From NCBI RefSeq assembly GCF_018274385.1, contig NZ_JAAFYZ010000049.1, positions 1 through 55,222 on the forward strand: a stretch of DNA of 55,222 nucleotides, given 5' to 3'. The position numbers and the translations under genes were made by a program. This DNA comes from Catenulispora pinistramenti. GTDB taxonomy: Bacteria > Actinomycetota > Actinomycetes > Streptomycetales > Catenulisporaceae. Numbering within the stretch: position 1 is the first letter of the stretch; every line of letters starts with the position of its first letter. The notes beneath the pieces are model-generated. The model searched no databases, was not told the DNA's origin, and was given only the letters and a program-made list of their open reading frames with translations. Shown in pieces: positions 17,100 to 24,966 of this stretch.

Positions 17100-18878
17100 C
17101 TATGCGGGGTCCTTCGCCGCCGGCAACCGGATGGTGAACGTCGTTCCCGCGCCCAACGTACTGATCACGCTGACTTCGCCGCCGTGCGCCTCGACCAGTT
17201 GCCGCACGATCGCCAGCCCCAGTCCGCTGCCGCCGGTGCGCCGGTTGCGTGATTTGTCCGCACGCCAGAACCGGTCGAAGACCGAGGGCAGATCAGCCTC
17301 GGCGATTCCGGGCCCGGTGTCGGCGACCTCCACGAGTACGTCCGAACCGCTCTGGTACGCGCGCAGTGTGATCCGTCCTTCCGGCGGCGTGTGCCGCTCG
17401 GCGTTGGCGACGAGGTTCCCGACGGCCTGCCGCAGCCGCATCGGGTCGGCCACGACCCGCAGCTCCGGCGTCGCACTCACCTCAGCGCGTCCGCCGCCGG
17501 CCGCCGCGATGTGCCGGAGCAGGTCGCCGAGATCGAGTTCCACCGGCTCCAGGCGCAGCTGCCCGGCGTCGGCGAGGGCGAGGTCCCGCAGATCATCGAC
17601 CAGGTGCTGCAACAGCTGCGTCTCCTCCAGCAGCGAGGAGACCAGCTCGGCGTCCAGGTCGGCCACGCCGTCGTTGGCCGCGATCAGCCAGCCCTTGATC
17701 GTGCTCAACGGAGTCCGCAGCTCGTGCGAGATGTCGTTGACCATCTCCTTGCGCTGCCGGTCGGTGCGGGCTACGTGCTCGGCCATCTCGTTGAACGCCG
17801 CCGTCAGTTCGGCGATCTCCCAGCGGGAGCCGGTCGTGGCGCGCGCCGTCCCGTCCCCGGCCCGCATCCGCCGGGTCGCCTCGGTGAGCGCGCGGACCGG
17901 CCGGATCACCCGGTTCGCCAACAGCATGGCGACCCCGACAGTGAACAGGACCACGAGCGTCGCGACACCGGCGATCCGCGCGGTGTCGGCGCGGGACAGG
18001 CCGACGGCCGCCTGGCCTCCGGTGTTGCCGAGCGGCATGGCCGCCATGAACGCGGCGGGTGCGACGTAGGGCCGCAGTTGGAGCCGCCGCGCGTTGAGCA
18101 GACAGGCCCGGTCCCGCGGGTTGTCGGCCGGATCGGCGATGTTGGTGACCTCGCCGGACCCGGTCAGGGCCAGCTTCACCCCGACGCCCTGAAGGCAGCC
18201 CTTCACCGACGCCGACAGCTGGGTGAGCGCCGCCTGCTCGGTCCCGGTCGGGGTGACCCAGGGCGAGTCTTCGAACCCGACGTAACCGCCGCCGTCGGTC
18301 AGCACGGACTGGCAGCTCTGGGGCGCGCTGGCCCGCGGCAGACGCAGGTAGGGCCGGCCGCCGGCCAGCTCGGCGATCGTCGGGTCCAGTCCGTGCCGCT
18401 TCAGGCAGGCGGACTCCTTCTCGACGAGCACTTCCAGGTCGGAGTGTTCCTGGGGGGTCAGCTGGAACGGGCTCGCGACCTTCGGGTCGATACCGTCCGG
18501 GAACTGAGTCCCGGCCAACGCGTTGTCGACCGTCAGCGGGTCGATGGCCACCGAGGGCTCGGCGCCCGGTCGTTCCCCCGCCGACGCCGGCGAGCTCTCG
18601 ATCGGGGTGCCGCCGACCGGAGTGACGACGACGCGTACCGCCAACTCCTGCGCGATCCCGTCCACGAAGGGGCCGGCGCCGGACCAGTCGGTGTGGGTGG
18701 CCGCGTAGTCGACCATCGACTCGTACACCAGGGGGTACGCGTCCCGGACGACGTTCTCGCGCTGCGCGATGGACGTGGTCGCGCGCTGGACCGACAGCCA
18801 GGCGGTCGCGGCGACGGCGCTGGCCGCGACCAGAATGGTGCCGGCCAGCAGCCGGGTCCGGAGACCGTATCTAGGCAT
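17100..18878 (-). CDS. Sensor histidine kinase with four-Cys extracytoplasmic domain
   Basis: The 592-residue kinase has two membrane helices (about residues 9-30 and 293-317) flanking a large extracytoplasmic domain, then HAMP, the phosphoacceptor box DISHELRTPLSTIKG (His about 385) and HATPase motifs N (NLVANAERH), G1 (DTGPGIAEADLPSVFDRFWR) and G2 (GGSGLGLAIV). The extracytoplasmic domain has four cysteines (ACLKRHG, SCQSV, CLQGVGV, ACLLN) like those of the downstream lipoprotein. ATG 18878 was chosen as start; it is 8 bases after the response regulator stop. The frame is open further upstream, but that part runs over the regulator gene. Confidence 0.93.
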   Translation of the reverse strand: MPRYGLRTRLLAGTILVAASAVAATAWLSVQRATTSIAQRENVVRDAYPLVYESMVDYAATHTDWSGAGPFVDGIAQELAVRVVVTPVGGTPIESSPASAGERPGAEPSVAIDPLTVDNALAGTQFPDGIDPKVASPFQLTPQEHSDLEVLVEKESACLKRHGLDPTIAELAGGRPYLRLPRASAPQSCQSVLTDGGGYVGFEDSPWVTPTGTEQAALTQLSASVKGCLQGVGVKLALTGSGEVTNIADPADNPRDRACLLNARRLQLRPYVAPAAFMAAMPLGNTGGQAAVGLSRADTARIAGVATLVVLFTVGVAMLLANRVIRPVRALTEATRRMRAGDGTARATTGSRWEIAELTAAFNEMAEHVARTDRQRKEMVNDISHELRTPLSTIKGWLIAANDGVADLDAELVSSLLEETQLLQHLVDDLRDLALADAGQLRLEPVELDLGDLLRHIAAAGGGRAEVSATPELRVVADPMRLRQAVGNLVANAERHTPPEGRITLRAYQSGSDVLVEVADTGPGIAEADLPSVFDRFWRADKSRNRRTGGSGLGLAIVRQLVEAHGGEVSVISTLGAGTTFTIRLPAAKDPA

Positions 18879-18886
18879 TGAGATAC

Positions 18887-19600
18887 CTAGCCATCGGAGG
18901 TGGGGGTGCGGTCGGCGATCCTGTAGCCCACGCCGTAGACCGTCTGCAGGAGCACGGGGTTGCGGGGATCCGCCTCGATCTTGCGCCGCAGGTTCTTCAC
19001 GTGGGCGTCGGCCGTGCGCTCGGTGACGAAGCTCTCCGGGCCGTGCGCCTCGTCCAGCAGTTGGCGGCGGCTGAACACCCGGCCGGGGCTGGACATCAGC
19101 GTTTCCAGGATGCGGAATTCGGCCGGGGTGCACTCGATGCGGTAGCCGTCGAGCCGGACCTCGTGCCGGACCTGGTCCAGGGAGAGCGGGCCGACGTGCA
19201 GCGGCAGCACGACCGAAGCGCCGGAGCCGCCGGAGGCCTTCGCGCGCCGCAGCAGGGAGCGCACGCGGGCCATCAGTTCCCTGGGGTCGTAAGGCTTCGT
19301 GAGGTAGTCGTCGGCGCCGAGGTCGAAGCCGGCGAGTTTGTCCTCGGCCGCCGAGCGCGCCGTCACCACCAGGATCGGCACGTCGTAGTCGCGGCGCAGG
19401 ACGCGCAGCACATCGAGGCCGTCCAGTTCGGGCATCATCACGTCGAGGATCAGCAGATCGGGGCGGCGGCTGCGGACCTGGTCGATCGCCGCGCGGCCGT
19501 CGCCGACCACGAGCACCGAGTAGTCCTCGCGCCGCAGGTAGCGCCGGACGAGCTCGGCCTGCTTCGCATCGTCCTCGGCGACCAGTACGAACGCGCTCAT
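18887..19600 (-). CDS. OmpR/PhoB-family response regulator
   Basis: The 237-residue regulator has a receiver domain with acidic pair Glu-Asp-Asp (about residues 10-12), phospho-acceptor Asp in LLILDVMMPELDGL (about 54) and Lys in LTKPYDP (about 104), then a winged-helix DNA-binding domain (RRQLLDEAHGPESFVTERTADAHVKNLRRKIEADP). It is the first gene of the operon with its kinase, a lipoprotein and a MacB-like transporter, so it most likely controls its own operon. ATG 19600 was chosen as start because the fold begins there. A TATGGT element is 8 bases upstream, so the message may be nearly leaderless. Confidence 0.93.
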   Translation of the reverse strand: MSAFVLVAEDDAKQAELVRRYLRREDYSVLVVGDGRAAIDQVRSRRPDLLILDVMMPELDGLDVLRVLRRDYDVPILVVTARSAAEDKLAGFDLGADDYLTKPYDPRELMARVRSLLRRAKASGGSGASVVLPLHVGPLSLDQVRHEVRLDGYRIECTPAEFRILETLMSSPGRVFSRRQLLDEAHGPESFVTERTADAHVKNLRRKIEADPRNPVLLQTVYGVGYRIADRTPTSDG

Positions 19601-19733
19601 GTCGGGTGACCATACGCGCTCCGGAGAAACGTGACGGCCGGGTCGGCGGCGGCGTTGAGGCGGGCACGCCGCCCGCGCGATCATGAAGCTTGGACTTCTC
19701 CACGCTCCGCGGGCGCCGTGCTCGCCGGGTCGC

Positions 19734-20054
19734 TCAGTCCTCTTCGAGCACTTCCGCGAACGCGATCACCACGCCGCCAGTGGCCTGCTCCTTGGTGGCC
19801 GCGACGAGCGGACCGGCCTGCGCCGCGGCGGCACTGGCGGCGTCGTAGTCGGCGAAGTACAGGTCCAGCAGGCGGTAGGCCGGGGTCGGGCCGCCGTCCT
19901 CCTTGGGCCAGACCTTCGAGGCCTGCAGCCGGGTCAGGCCGGGGAGCTTGCGGGCCAGCGCGAGGTGGTCGGGGTAGGCCGCCTCGAAGGCCTCCGGGTC
20001 GGTCGGATTGGAGTAGACGAAGCTGATCTTGGTGGGTTTGACGCGCTCGGACAT
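19734..20054 (-). CDS. EthD-family small protein
   Basis: The 106-residue product looks like an EthD-type ferredoxin-fold dimer: FVYSNPTDPEAFEAAYPDHLALARKLPGLTRLQASKVWP, followed by YRLLDLYFADYDAASAA. Family members assist or perform small-molecule degradation steps. The ATG has an aggagg ribosome-binding site. It is divergent from an AraC-type regulator with only 65 bases between the starts, so it is probably the target of that regulator. Confidence 0.78.
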   Translation of the reverse strand: MSERVKPTKISFVYSNPTDPEAFEAAYPDHLALARKLPGLTRLQASKVWPKEDGGPTPAYRLLDLYFADYDAASAAAAQAGPLVAATKEQATGGVVIAFAEVLEED

Positions 20055-20119
20055 GAGTCTGCCTCCTGGTTGTTAAGGTCGGTGTGCGCCGATCGTATTC
20101 AGAGGAATGGGCAGCGACC

Positions 20120-21010
20120 ATGACCGCTCCGCCGGAAAACCTTGCCGATCGTCCAGCGATCGCGGTCGCGTCCGACGACCTGCTCTCGGAACTGCTGCGC
20201 AGTGTCCGGCTGAACGGGGAAGGCGTCGTCCGCTACGCGCCGCCGCCGGATTTCTCGGTCGGCTTCGCGGACACCGGCAGCCTGCACATCGTCGAAGCCG
20301 GCCGGCTCGCGTTGCGGATCGACGGGTCGCCGCACGTCGAACACCTCGACCGCGGCGACTTCGTCCTGCTCCCGCGCGGCGACCGGCACCACATCGCCGA
20401 CGCGGGGGAACCGGCGAGCTGGCTGTGCGGGACCTTCGCGATCGGCGATCCGCAAGCCAGCCACCTGCTCGGCAGCCTGCCGGCCGTGATCATCCTGCGC
20501 GGCGGGGAGAATCCGGCGCTCGAAGGACTCGAAGTCGCGCGCAAGATGCTGGGGCTGGAGATGCAGGCGCCGACCCAGGGCTCGGCGGTGATGGTCGCCC
20601 GCATCCTGGACCTGATCTTCATCCAGATCATGCGCACCTGGGCCGCCGGCCCGGACGCCGAACCGAACTGGCTGGCCGGCGCCTTCGACCCGCAGATCGG
20701 GCTGGCCTTGAGCGCCATGCACCGGGAGCCGGCCCACGAGTGGACGGTCGAGGAGTTGGCGCGGGTGTGCAGCCTGTCGCGGTCGACGTTCGCCGCGCGG
20801 TTCGCGGAGCGGGTGGGGAAGCCGCCGGCCACGTATCTCGCGCACGTACGCCTGGACGCCGCCATGGGGCTGCTGCGCGACACCTCGCTGCCGGTGACGC
20901 ACATCGCCGAGCGCGTCGGCTATACCTCAGAACCGGCGTTCAGCCGCGCGTTCAAGAGCCGCTACGGCACGCCGCCGGCCCGCTGGCGGCGGGACGCCCG
21001 CGGGCGCTGA
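20120..21010 (+). CDS. AraC-family regulator with cupin sensor domain
   Basis: The 296-residue regulator has an N-terminal cupin-like ligand domain (HIVEAGRLALRIDGSPHVEHLDRGDFVLLPRGDRHHIAD) and a C-terminal double helix-turn-helix (EELARVCSLSRSTFAARFAERVGKPPATYLAHVRL, then VTHIAERVGYTSEPAFSRAFKSRYGTPPARWR). This is the AraC/cupin_6 layout. ATG 20120 was preferred over GTG 20084; an agagga lies 13 bases upstream. The divergent EthD-type gene is its likely target. Confidence 0.87.
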   Translation: MTAPPENLADRPAIAVASDDLLSELLRSVRLNGEGVVRYAPPPDFSVGFADTGSLHIVEAGRLALRIDGSPHVEHLDRGDFVLLPRGDRHHIADAGEPASWLCGTFAIGDPQASHLLGSLPAVIILRGGENPALEGLEVARKMLGLEMQAPTQGSAVMVARILDLIFIQIMRTWAAGPDAEPNWLAGAFDPQIGLALSAMHREPAHEWTVEELARVCSLSRSTFAARFAERVGKPPATYLAHVRLDAAMGLLRDTSLPVTHIAERVGYTSEPAFSRAFKSRYGTPPARWRRDARGR

Positions 21011-21030
21011 CGGCGGGCTGTAGGGCCGCC

Positions 21031-21432
21031 TCACACGCCGAACTTCTCCCGCGCCTCGGGCGTCACCGGCGTGAAGAAGTTCACCAGCGTGCCGTCGGGG
21101 TCGCGGACCAGCAGCGAACGGTTGCCCCAGGGCAGCGTCTGCGGCTCGGCGACGACGTCGGTGACCCAGGTGGCCAGCTCCTTCCACAGCGCGTCCACGT
21201 CCTCGACCAGGAACTCGAGGATCACGCTGCGGTTCGCCGCGGGGACGGCGCTGTCCGGGGCGAAGAGCGGGACGGTGCGCTCGCTGCCGATCGCGAGCGT
21301 GGCGCCGGCCGGGGTCCTCAGCTCGGCGAAGTCGGGGGTGGACCAGGTGGCGGGGGTGCCGGTGGCCTTCTCGTAGAAGGCGACCGAGGCGTTGATGTCC
21401 GCGGCGATCAGGCGGGTGGAAGCGAAGTTCAT
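21031..21432 (-). CDS. VOC-family (glyoxalase-like) protein
   Basis: The 133-residue protein has the paired beta-alpha-beta-beta-beta modules of the vicinal oxygen chelate fold: STRLIAADINASVAFYEKATG at the start and LATWVTDVVAEPQTLPWGNRSLLVRDPDGTLVNFFTPV at the end. Members are metal-dependent isomerases or dioxygenases, or bind antibiotics such as bleomycin. The ATG has an aaggag ribosome-binding site. The gene is divergent from a WYL-domain regulator, a common actinobacterial pairing. Confidence 0.87.
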   Translation of the reverse strand: MNFASTRLIAADINASVAFYEKATGTPATWSTPDFAELRTPAGATLAIGSERTVPLFAPDSAVPAANRSVILEFLVEDVDALWKELATWVTDVVAEPQTLPWGNRSLLVRDPDGTLVNFFTPVTPEAREKFGV

Positions 21433-21511
21433 GGCGGTCTCCTTGCTGGATCTCGATCTCTTTCCTCCACCCTAGGAGCGATAGCGGACAGAATCGGTCC
21501 GGTATCCGGGT

Positions 21512-21517
21512 TAGTTT
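21512..21517 (+). promoter_or_regulatory. -10 element for leaderless WYL-regulator mRNA
   Basis: TAGTTT lies 7 bases before the ATG at 21525. Confidence 0.5.
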
Positions 21518-21524
21518 GGGAAGC

Positions 21525-22571
21525 ATGAACCGCCCCGCCGGACGCGTGCTGACCCTGCTGGAACTCCTGCAGTCCGGCGGGCTGCGCACCTCGGCCGAAC
21601 TCGCCGACCGGCTCGGCGTGGACAGGCGCACCGTGCGCCGCTACGTGGACCATCTCCTCGACCTGGACATCCCCGTGGAGTCCGTACGCGGCCGCTACGG
21701 CGGTTACCGGCTGGCCCGGGGCTATCGGCTGCCGCCGCTGATGCTGGGCGACGACGAGGCCCTCGCCGTCCTGCTCGGCCTGCTCGCCGGGGGACGCAGC
21801 GGTCTGACCGCGGCGCTCGGGCCGGCCGGGGAGACGGCCGCCGCCAAGATCCGCCGGGTGCTGCCCGCCCGGCTGGCCGACCGGCTGCGGAACGTGCTCG
21901 ACACCGTGGCCTTCACCACGGCGCCCGACCAGGACCCCGCCCCGGACGCCACGGTGCTGCTCACCGTCTCCGACGCCGTCGCCGGGCACCGGCCGATCAC
22001 CGTGGCCTACACCGATCGCGACGGCGCCCGGACCGATCGGACGCTGCACCCCTACGCCATCGTCAACCATCGGGACCGCTGGTATATCAGGGCTCTGGAT
22101 CCGGCGATCGGCCAGGAGCGCAGCTTCCGGCTCGACCGGATCACCGGGGTCAGAACGCTCTCGGGGTCCTTCGAACCGCCGGCCGGCGACGACGATCCCG
22201 CGCACAGTCTCCTCACCGGTTTCGCCACCGCCGACTACCGCCACGAGGTGACCATCCGCGTCCAGGGAACCGTCGAGCAGATCCGGACTCGTTTCCCGGC
22301 GAGCGTGGCGATCCTCAACGCCGTCGACGAAGGCGGCGCGGGCGATTCCGGCGAAGGCGGCAGGAGGGCCACTGACCGCAGCGGTCGCGGAGGTGGCGAA
22401 AGCGCGCCATGGCAACGCCTGGAGATCCGGGCCGAACGCCTCGACTGGATCCCGGCCACCCTGGCCGCCCTCGACCTCCCCTTCCGGATCGAGCGCCCGG
22501 CCGAGCTCCGCGATCTCGTCCTCGCCCTGAGCGAACGGCTCGCGCTCCGGGCGCGCCCCGGGCTCGCGTGA
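21525..22571 (+). CDS. WYL-domain transcriptional regulator (YafY-type)
   Basis: The 348-residue regulator has an N-terminal winged helix-turn-helix (LLELLQSGGLRTSAELADRLGVDRRTVRRYVDHLLDLDIPVES, about residues 9-52), the following RGRYGGYRLARGYRLPPLML linker, and a WYL ligand-binding domain with RWYIRALDP near residue 185. A Gly/Arg-rich insertion (GGAGDSGEGGRRATDRSGRGGGES) precedes the C-terminal segment. ATG 21525 fits a leaderless promoter, so the in-frame start at 21516 was not used. It probably controls the divergent VOC gene. Confidence 0.87.
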   Translation: MNRPAGRVLTLLELLQSGGLRTSAELADRLGVDRRTVRRYVDHLLDLDIPVESVRGRYGGYRLARGYRLPPLMLGDDEALAVLLGLLAGGRSGLTAALGPAGETAAAKIRRVLPARLADRLRNVLDTVAFTTAPDQDPAPDATVLLTVSDAVAGHRPITVAYTDRDGARTDRTLHPYAIVNHRDRWYIRALDPAIGQERSFRLDRITGVRTLSGSFEPPAGDDDPAHSLLTGFATADYRHEVTIRVQGTVEQIRTRFPASVAILNAVDEGGAGDSGEGGRRATDRSGRGGGESAPWQRLEIRAERLDWIPATLAALDLPFRIERPAELRDLVLALSERLALRARPGLA

Positions 22572-22649
22572 GATTCCAGATCAAGGCCGTCACCTGCAAT
22601 TAACCCCGCAGGATGAACTATCGCCCCGACAGAATCCGCCGCGCCCCGC

Positions 22650-22655
22650 TACTGT
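22650..22655 (+). promoter_or_regulatory. -10 element for leaderless DUF6882-like mRNA
   Basis: TACTGT lies 6 bases before the GTG at 22662. Confidence 0.5.
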
Positions 22656-22661
22656 CGACAC

Positions 22662-23381
22662 GTGACTTCTGCGTTCAGCGATGCCTTCCTCCGTATGGCG
22701 GAGCCCCACGCTGCCTGGGGCATGCGCCAGATCGAGGAGTTCAACGAGTTCCTGCCGATCGGGCCGTGGACGGTGAACCTGGACGAGCGCCGGTACCGGC
22801 AGTCGGGACGGGAACTGCGGATCAGCGTGCTCGGCAGCTTCGACACCTCGGAGGGCTCCTGGCTGTGGGGCTGGGCCAACCCGGGCTTCGGCAAACTGCC
22901 GGTGGTGGCCGCGGCCGAGGCGCTGCGCGGGTTCGGGCAGCAGCACGGGGTGCCGGAGTTCGCCGAGGAACTGGTGGACCTGTCGGGCTTCGAAGACCCC
23001 CGGTACGCCGCGGAGATGCTGGCGTTCGGGGCGATGGGCGTGCTGCGCGCCGACGGCTACATCGGGGTGCAGGCCAACGAGACCGGGCGGCTGTACATGG
23101 TCCCGGACGACCCGCAGGTGCCGGTGGCCCCGCCGGACCCGATAGCGCTGCCCCGACTGCTGATGCAGGGGGCGCAGTTCTTCAACCGCTCGTCGTTCGA
23201 GGTGGTCGCCGGCTACTTCCACCACTTCAACCTCCCGTGGCGCAAGGACGGCGACACGATCGCCGCCGAGCTGCCCGGCGGCACCACCGCGTCGGTCCAG
23301 TTCGACGACCAGGGCCGGGTCACCGCGGTGTCGATGGGCTCGATCACCAAGGAATCGCTGGGGAACCGCGCCGGCGGATGA
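22662..23381 (+). CDS. DUF6882-like protein of unknown function
   Basis: The 239-residue soluble protein has a Trp-rich motif WLWGWANPGFGKLP near residue 67, as I remember for DUF6882-type proteins, and no signal peptide or membrane helix. Its C-terminus (FHHFNLPWRKDGDTIAAELPGGTTASVQFDDQGRVTAVSMG) looks like a beta-rich domain. No function can be assigned. It is a single plus-strand gene between the WYL regulator and a convergent hydrolase gene, with a likely leaderless GTG start. Confidence 0.7.
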   Translation: MTSAFSDAFLRMAEPHAAWGMRQIEEFNEFLPIGPWTVNLDERRYRQSGRELRISVLGSFDTSEGSWLWGWANPGFGKLPVVAAAEALRGFGQQHGVPEFAEELVDLSGFEDPRYAAEMLAFGAMGVLRADGYIGVQANETGRLYMVPDDPQVPVAPPDPIALPRLLMQGAQFFNRSSFEVVAGYFHHFNLPWRKDGDTIAAELPGGTTASVQFDDQGRVTAVSMGSITKESLGNRAGG

Positions 23382-23442
23382 GCGGCGCGGCACCGGCGCC
23401 CGGCCGGGTGGCCGGACGCCGAGTGCCTGTTCTGCGCTGCGG

Positions 23443-24270
23443 TCACGCGGCGACCGGATCCGTAGCCGTACGCGCGCCGGGGCCTGCACCTGCACCCGGG
23501 CCTGTATCCGGCGAGATCGCCGCGGCCGAACCGAGATGCCGGGCGAAGAACCGCACGGCGCTGTCGGCCTCGAACCGCGGGAGTTCCTTGTGCCGCCCCG
23601 AGTTCACGTGCAACGTCTTCTCCGGTGAGCCGAAGGCGTCGAACAACGCCAGCCCGGCCTCGCGCGGGATGTGCTCGTCGTCCCACTGCAGATCGAACTC
23701 GATCGGGATGGTGATCCGCTTCGCCGGTTCGGCCAGCGCGTCGGGCCAGTGCTGGCCGAGCACGGCGGCCGTGATCCGGGCGTCGGAGGCGATCAGCGGT
23801 ACGCCGGTCGCCGTGCCCATGTTCAGGCCCCAGTACCCGACCGGCCCGTCGGTGCCGATCTCCGGCAGTTCCTGGAGCGCGTCCAGGGTCGCACGCCACT
23901 CCGGAACCGCCTGCTCGGCCAGACGGGCGTTGTAGCGCACGACGATCGGGCCTTGCGGCTCGCCGGCTTCGCAGGCCGCGTAGAGGGCGTCGATCTCGCG
24001 CTCGTCGTGCTCGGTACGCGGCCGGTCACCGTGCCCGGGGGCGTCGATGGCGACCGCGTGGAACCCGCAGCCGAGCACCAGCCGGCGCGCACGGCCCGCG
24101 CTGGCCGGAGCCTTCTTGTGGATGCCGCCGCCGTGGCCGATGAGGACCAGGGGTGCGCGGCCGGGACGGGATCGCGGGGACCACAGGACGCCGGGGACGT
24201 CGCCCACCGTGAATTCGCGTTCGCGGACGCCGTCCGCGCTGGTGTCGCCGGTGAAGAAGAGAGAAGACAT
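23443..24270 (-). CDS. Alpha/beta-hydrolase fold protein lacking the usual nucleophile
   Basis: The 275-residue protein has a dienelactone-hydrolase-like fold: oxyanion strand LVLIGHGGGIHKK, then FHAVAIDAPGHGDR and nucleophile elbow YWGLNMGTA. A candidate acid lies in QWDDEHIPREAG and a candidate base in NSGRHKELPRF. The elbow residue is Asn (codon AAC, 23821-23823 on the plus strand), where Ser is expected in Gly-x-Ser-x-Gly. The protein is therefore either not a classical hydrolase or carries a one-base change or error (AGC to AAC). It is preceded by a 19-codon small ORF on the same strand. A Gly/Ala/Pro-rich tail ends the protein. Confidence 0.8.
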   Translation of the reverse strand: MSSLFFTGDTSADGVREREFTVGDVPGVLWSPRSRPGRAPLVLIGHGGGIHKKAPASAGRARRLVLGCGFHAVAIDAPGHGDRPRTEHDEREIDALYAACEAGEPQGPIVVRYNARLAEQAVPEWRATLDALQELPEIGTDGPVGYWGLNMGTATGVPLIASDARITAAVLGQHWPDALAEPAKRITIPIEFDLQWDDEHIPREAGLALFDAFGSPEKTLHVNSGRHKELPRFEADSAVRFFARHLGSAAAISPDTGPGAGAGPGARTATDPVAA

Positions 24271-24313
24271 GGCAGTCGCCTTTCGGGAGCAATGACGGCG
24301 CTCCCGACGACTC

Positions 24314-24373
24314 CTATGCCGCCTGGCCTGCCCGTGACAGCACGGGGAGCACCCACGTCGATACCGCCTTCAT
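24314..24373 (-). CDS. 19-residue small ORF with consensus Shine-Dalgarno, upstream of the hydrolase
   Basis: On the minus strand ATG 24373 is preceded, with 7 bases spacing, by aaggaggt, a perfect anti-16S match. The ORF encodes MKAVSTWVLPVLSRAGQAA and stops with TAG at 24314-24316, 43 bases before the hydrolase ATG. A promoter-like TTGCCC-18 bp-TAGCGT lies just upstream (24411-24440). It resembles no leader peptide I know. It could be a small protein, a translational-coupling leader or a peptide precursor. Confidence 0.55.
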   Translation of the reverse strand: MKAVSTWVLPVLSRAGQAA

Positions 24374-24410
24374 GGGTCTCACCTCCTTAGCGTCCGGTCA
24401 CGGCGTCTGC

Positions 24411-24440
24411 ACGCTAACGACCCGCCGTGGCTTCGGGCAA
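24411..24440 (-). promoter_or_regulatory. Promoter of small ORF and hydrolase
   Basis: Minus-strand TTGCCC (24435-24440) and TAGCGT (24411-24416), separated by 18 bp. Confidence 0.4.
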
Positions 24441-24451
24441 CAGGGTTTTCT

Positions 24452-24907
24452 TCAGGCCCCGCACGCGGCCGCCAGCACCGCCATCCACTCGCGCGCGGCC
24501 CGCCGCACCTCCGGGCTGAGTCCGGACTCCAGCTGCTCCTCCCGGCTGCGCACCGCGGGCCGCGCCTTCCGGTACAGCTCACGCCCGGCCTCCGTCGCGT
24601 GCACCTGATGCGCGCGCCGGTCCGTCGGATGCGGGGAGCGCTCGACCAGCCCGTGGGACTCCAGTCCGGCGACCATCTCGGTGGCGGACTGCCGGGTGCT
24701 GCCGCACAGCCGGGCCACCTCGGCCACGGACAGACCGGGCGTGCTGTCGAGCATCGTCAGGGTCGCGAACTGCGGCACGGTCAGCCCGAACTCGGCGAGC
24801 TCGTCCTCGATCGCGGCGCGCATGCCGAGCCAGACGTGGCGCACGGCGAAGCTGATGACGCCGTCGTCGCCCCACTTGTCGGACCCGGATCCTTCAGAAA
24901 ACGACAT
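24452..24907 (-). CDS. MarR-family transcriptional regulator
   Basis: The 151-residue regulator has a winged helix-turn-helix of the MarR type (FGLTVPQFATLTMLDSTPGLSVAEVARLCGSTRQSATEMVAGLESHGLVERSPHPTDRRAHQVHAT). ATG 24907 was chosen because ggagg lies 8 bases before it; an in-frame start 21 bases upstream lacks such a site. It is divergent from an MFS exporter, and two near-identical palindromes in the spacer are the expected binding sites. It is likely a phenolic- or drug-responsive repressor of the exporter and of itself. Confidence 0.9.
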   Translation of the reverse strand: MSFSEGSGSDKWGDDGVISFAVRHVWLGMRAAIEDELAEFGLTVPQFATLTMLDSTPGLSVAEVARLCGSTRQSATEMVAGLESHGLVERSPHPTDRRAHQVHATEAGRELYRKARPAVRSREEQLESGLSPEVRRAAREWMAVLAAACGA

Positions 24908-24932
24908 TTCGGGATCCTCCGGCCGCATGATT

Positions 24933-24946
24933 GACAGGTACCTGAC
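24933..24946. promoter_or_regulatory. MarR operator 1
   Basis: gacaggtacctgac is a palindrome with one mismatch, close to the marR start. A ttgaca -35-like hexamer at 24931-24936 overlaps it. Confidence 0.7.
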
Positions 24947-24966
24947 GAGTTTGCCAGGCTGATATC

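Noticed and set aside
17100-19703. Apparent 867-residue fusion of regulator region and histidine kinase
   Set aside because: The first 275 codons are out of frame over the response regulator gene and Arg/Pro-rich. The kinase proper starts at 18878.
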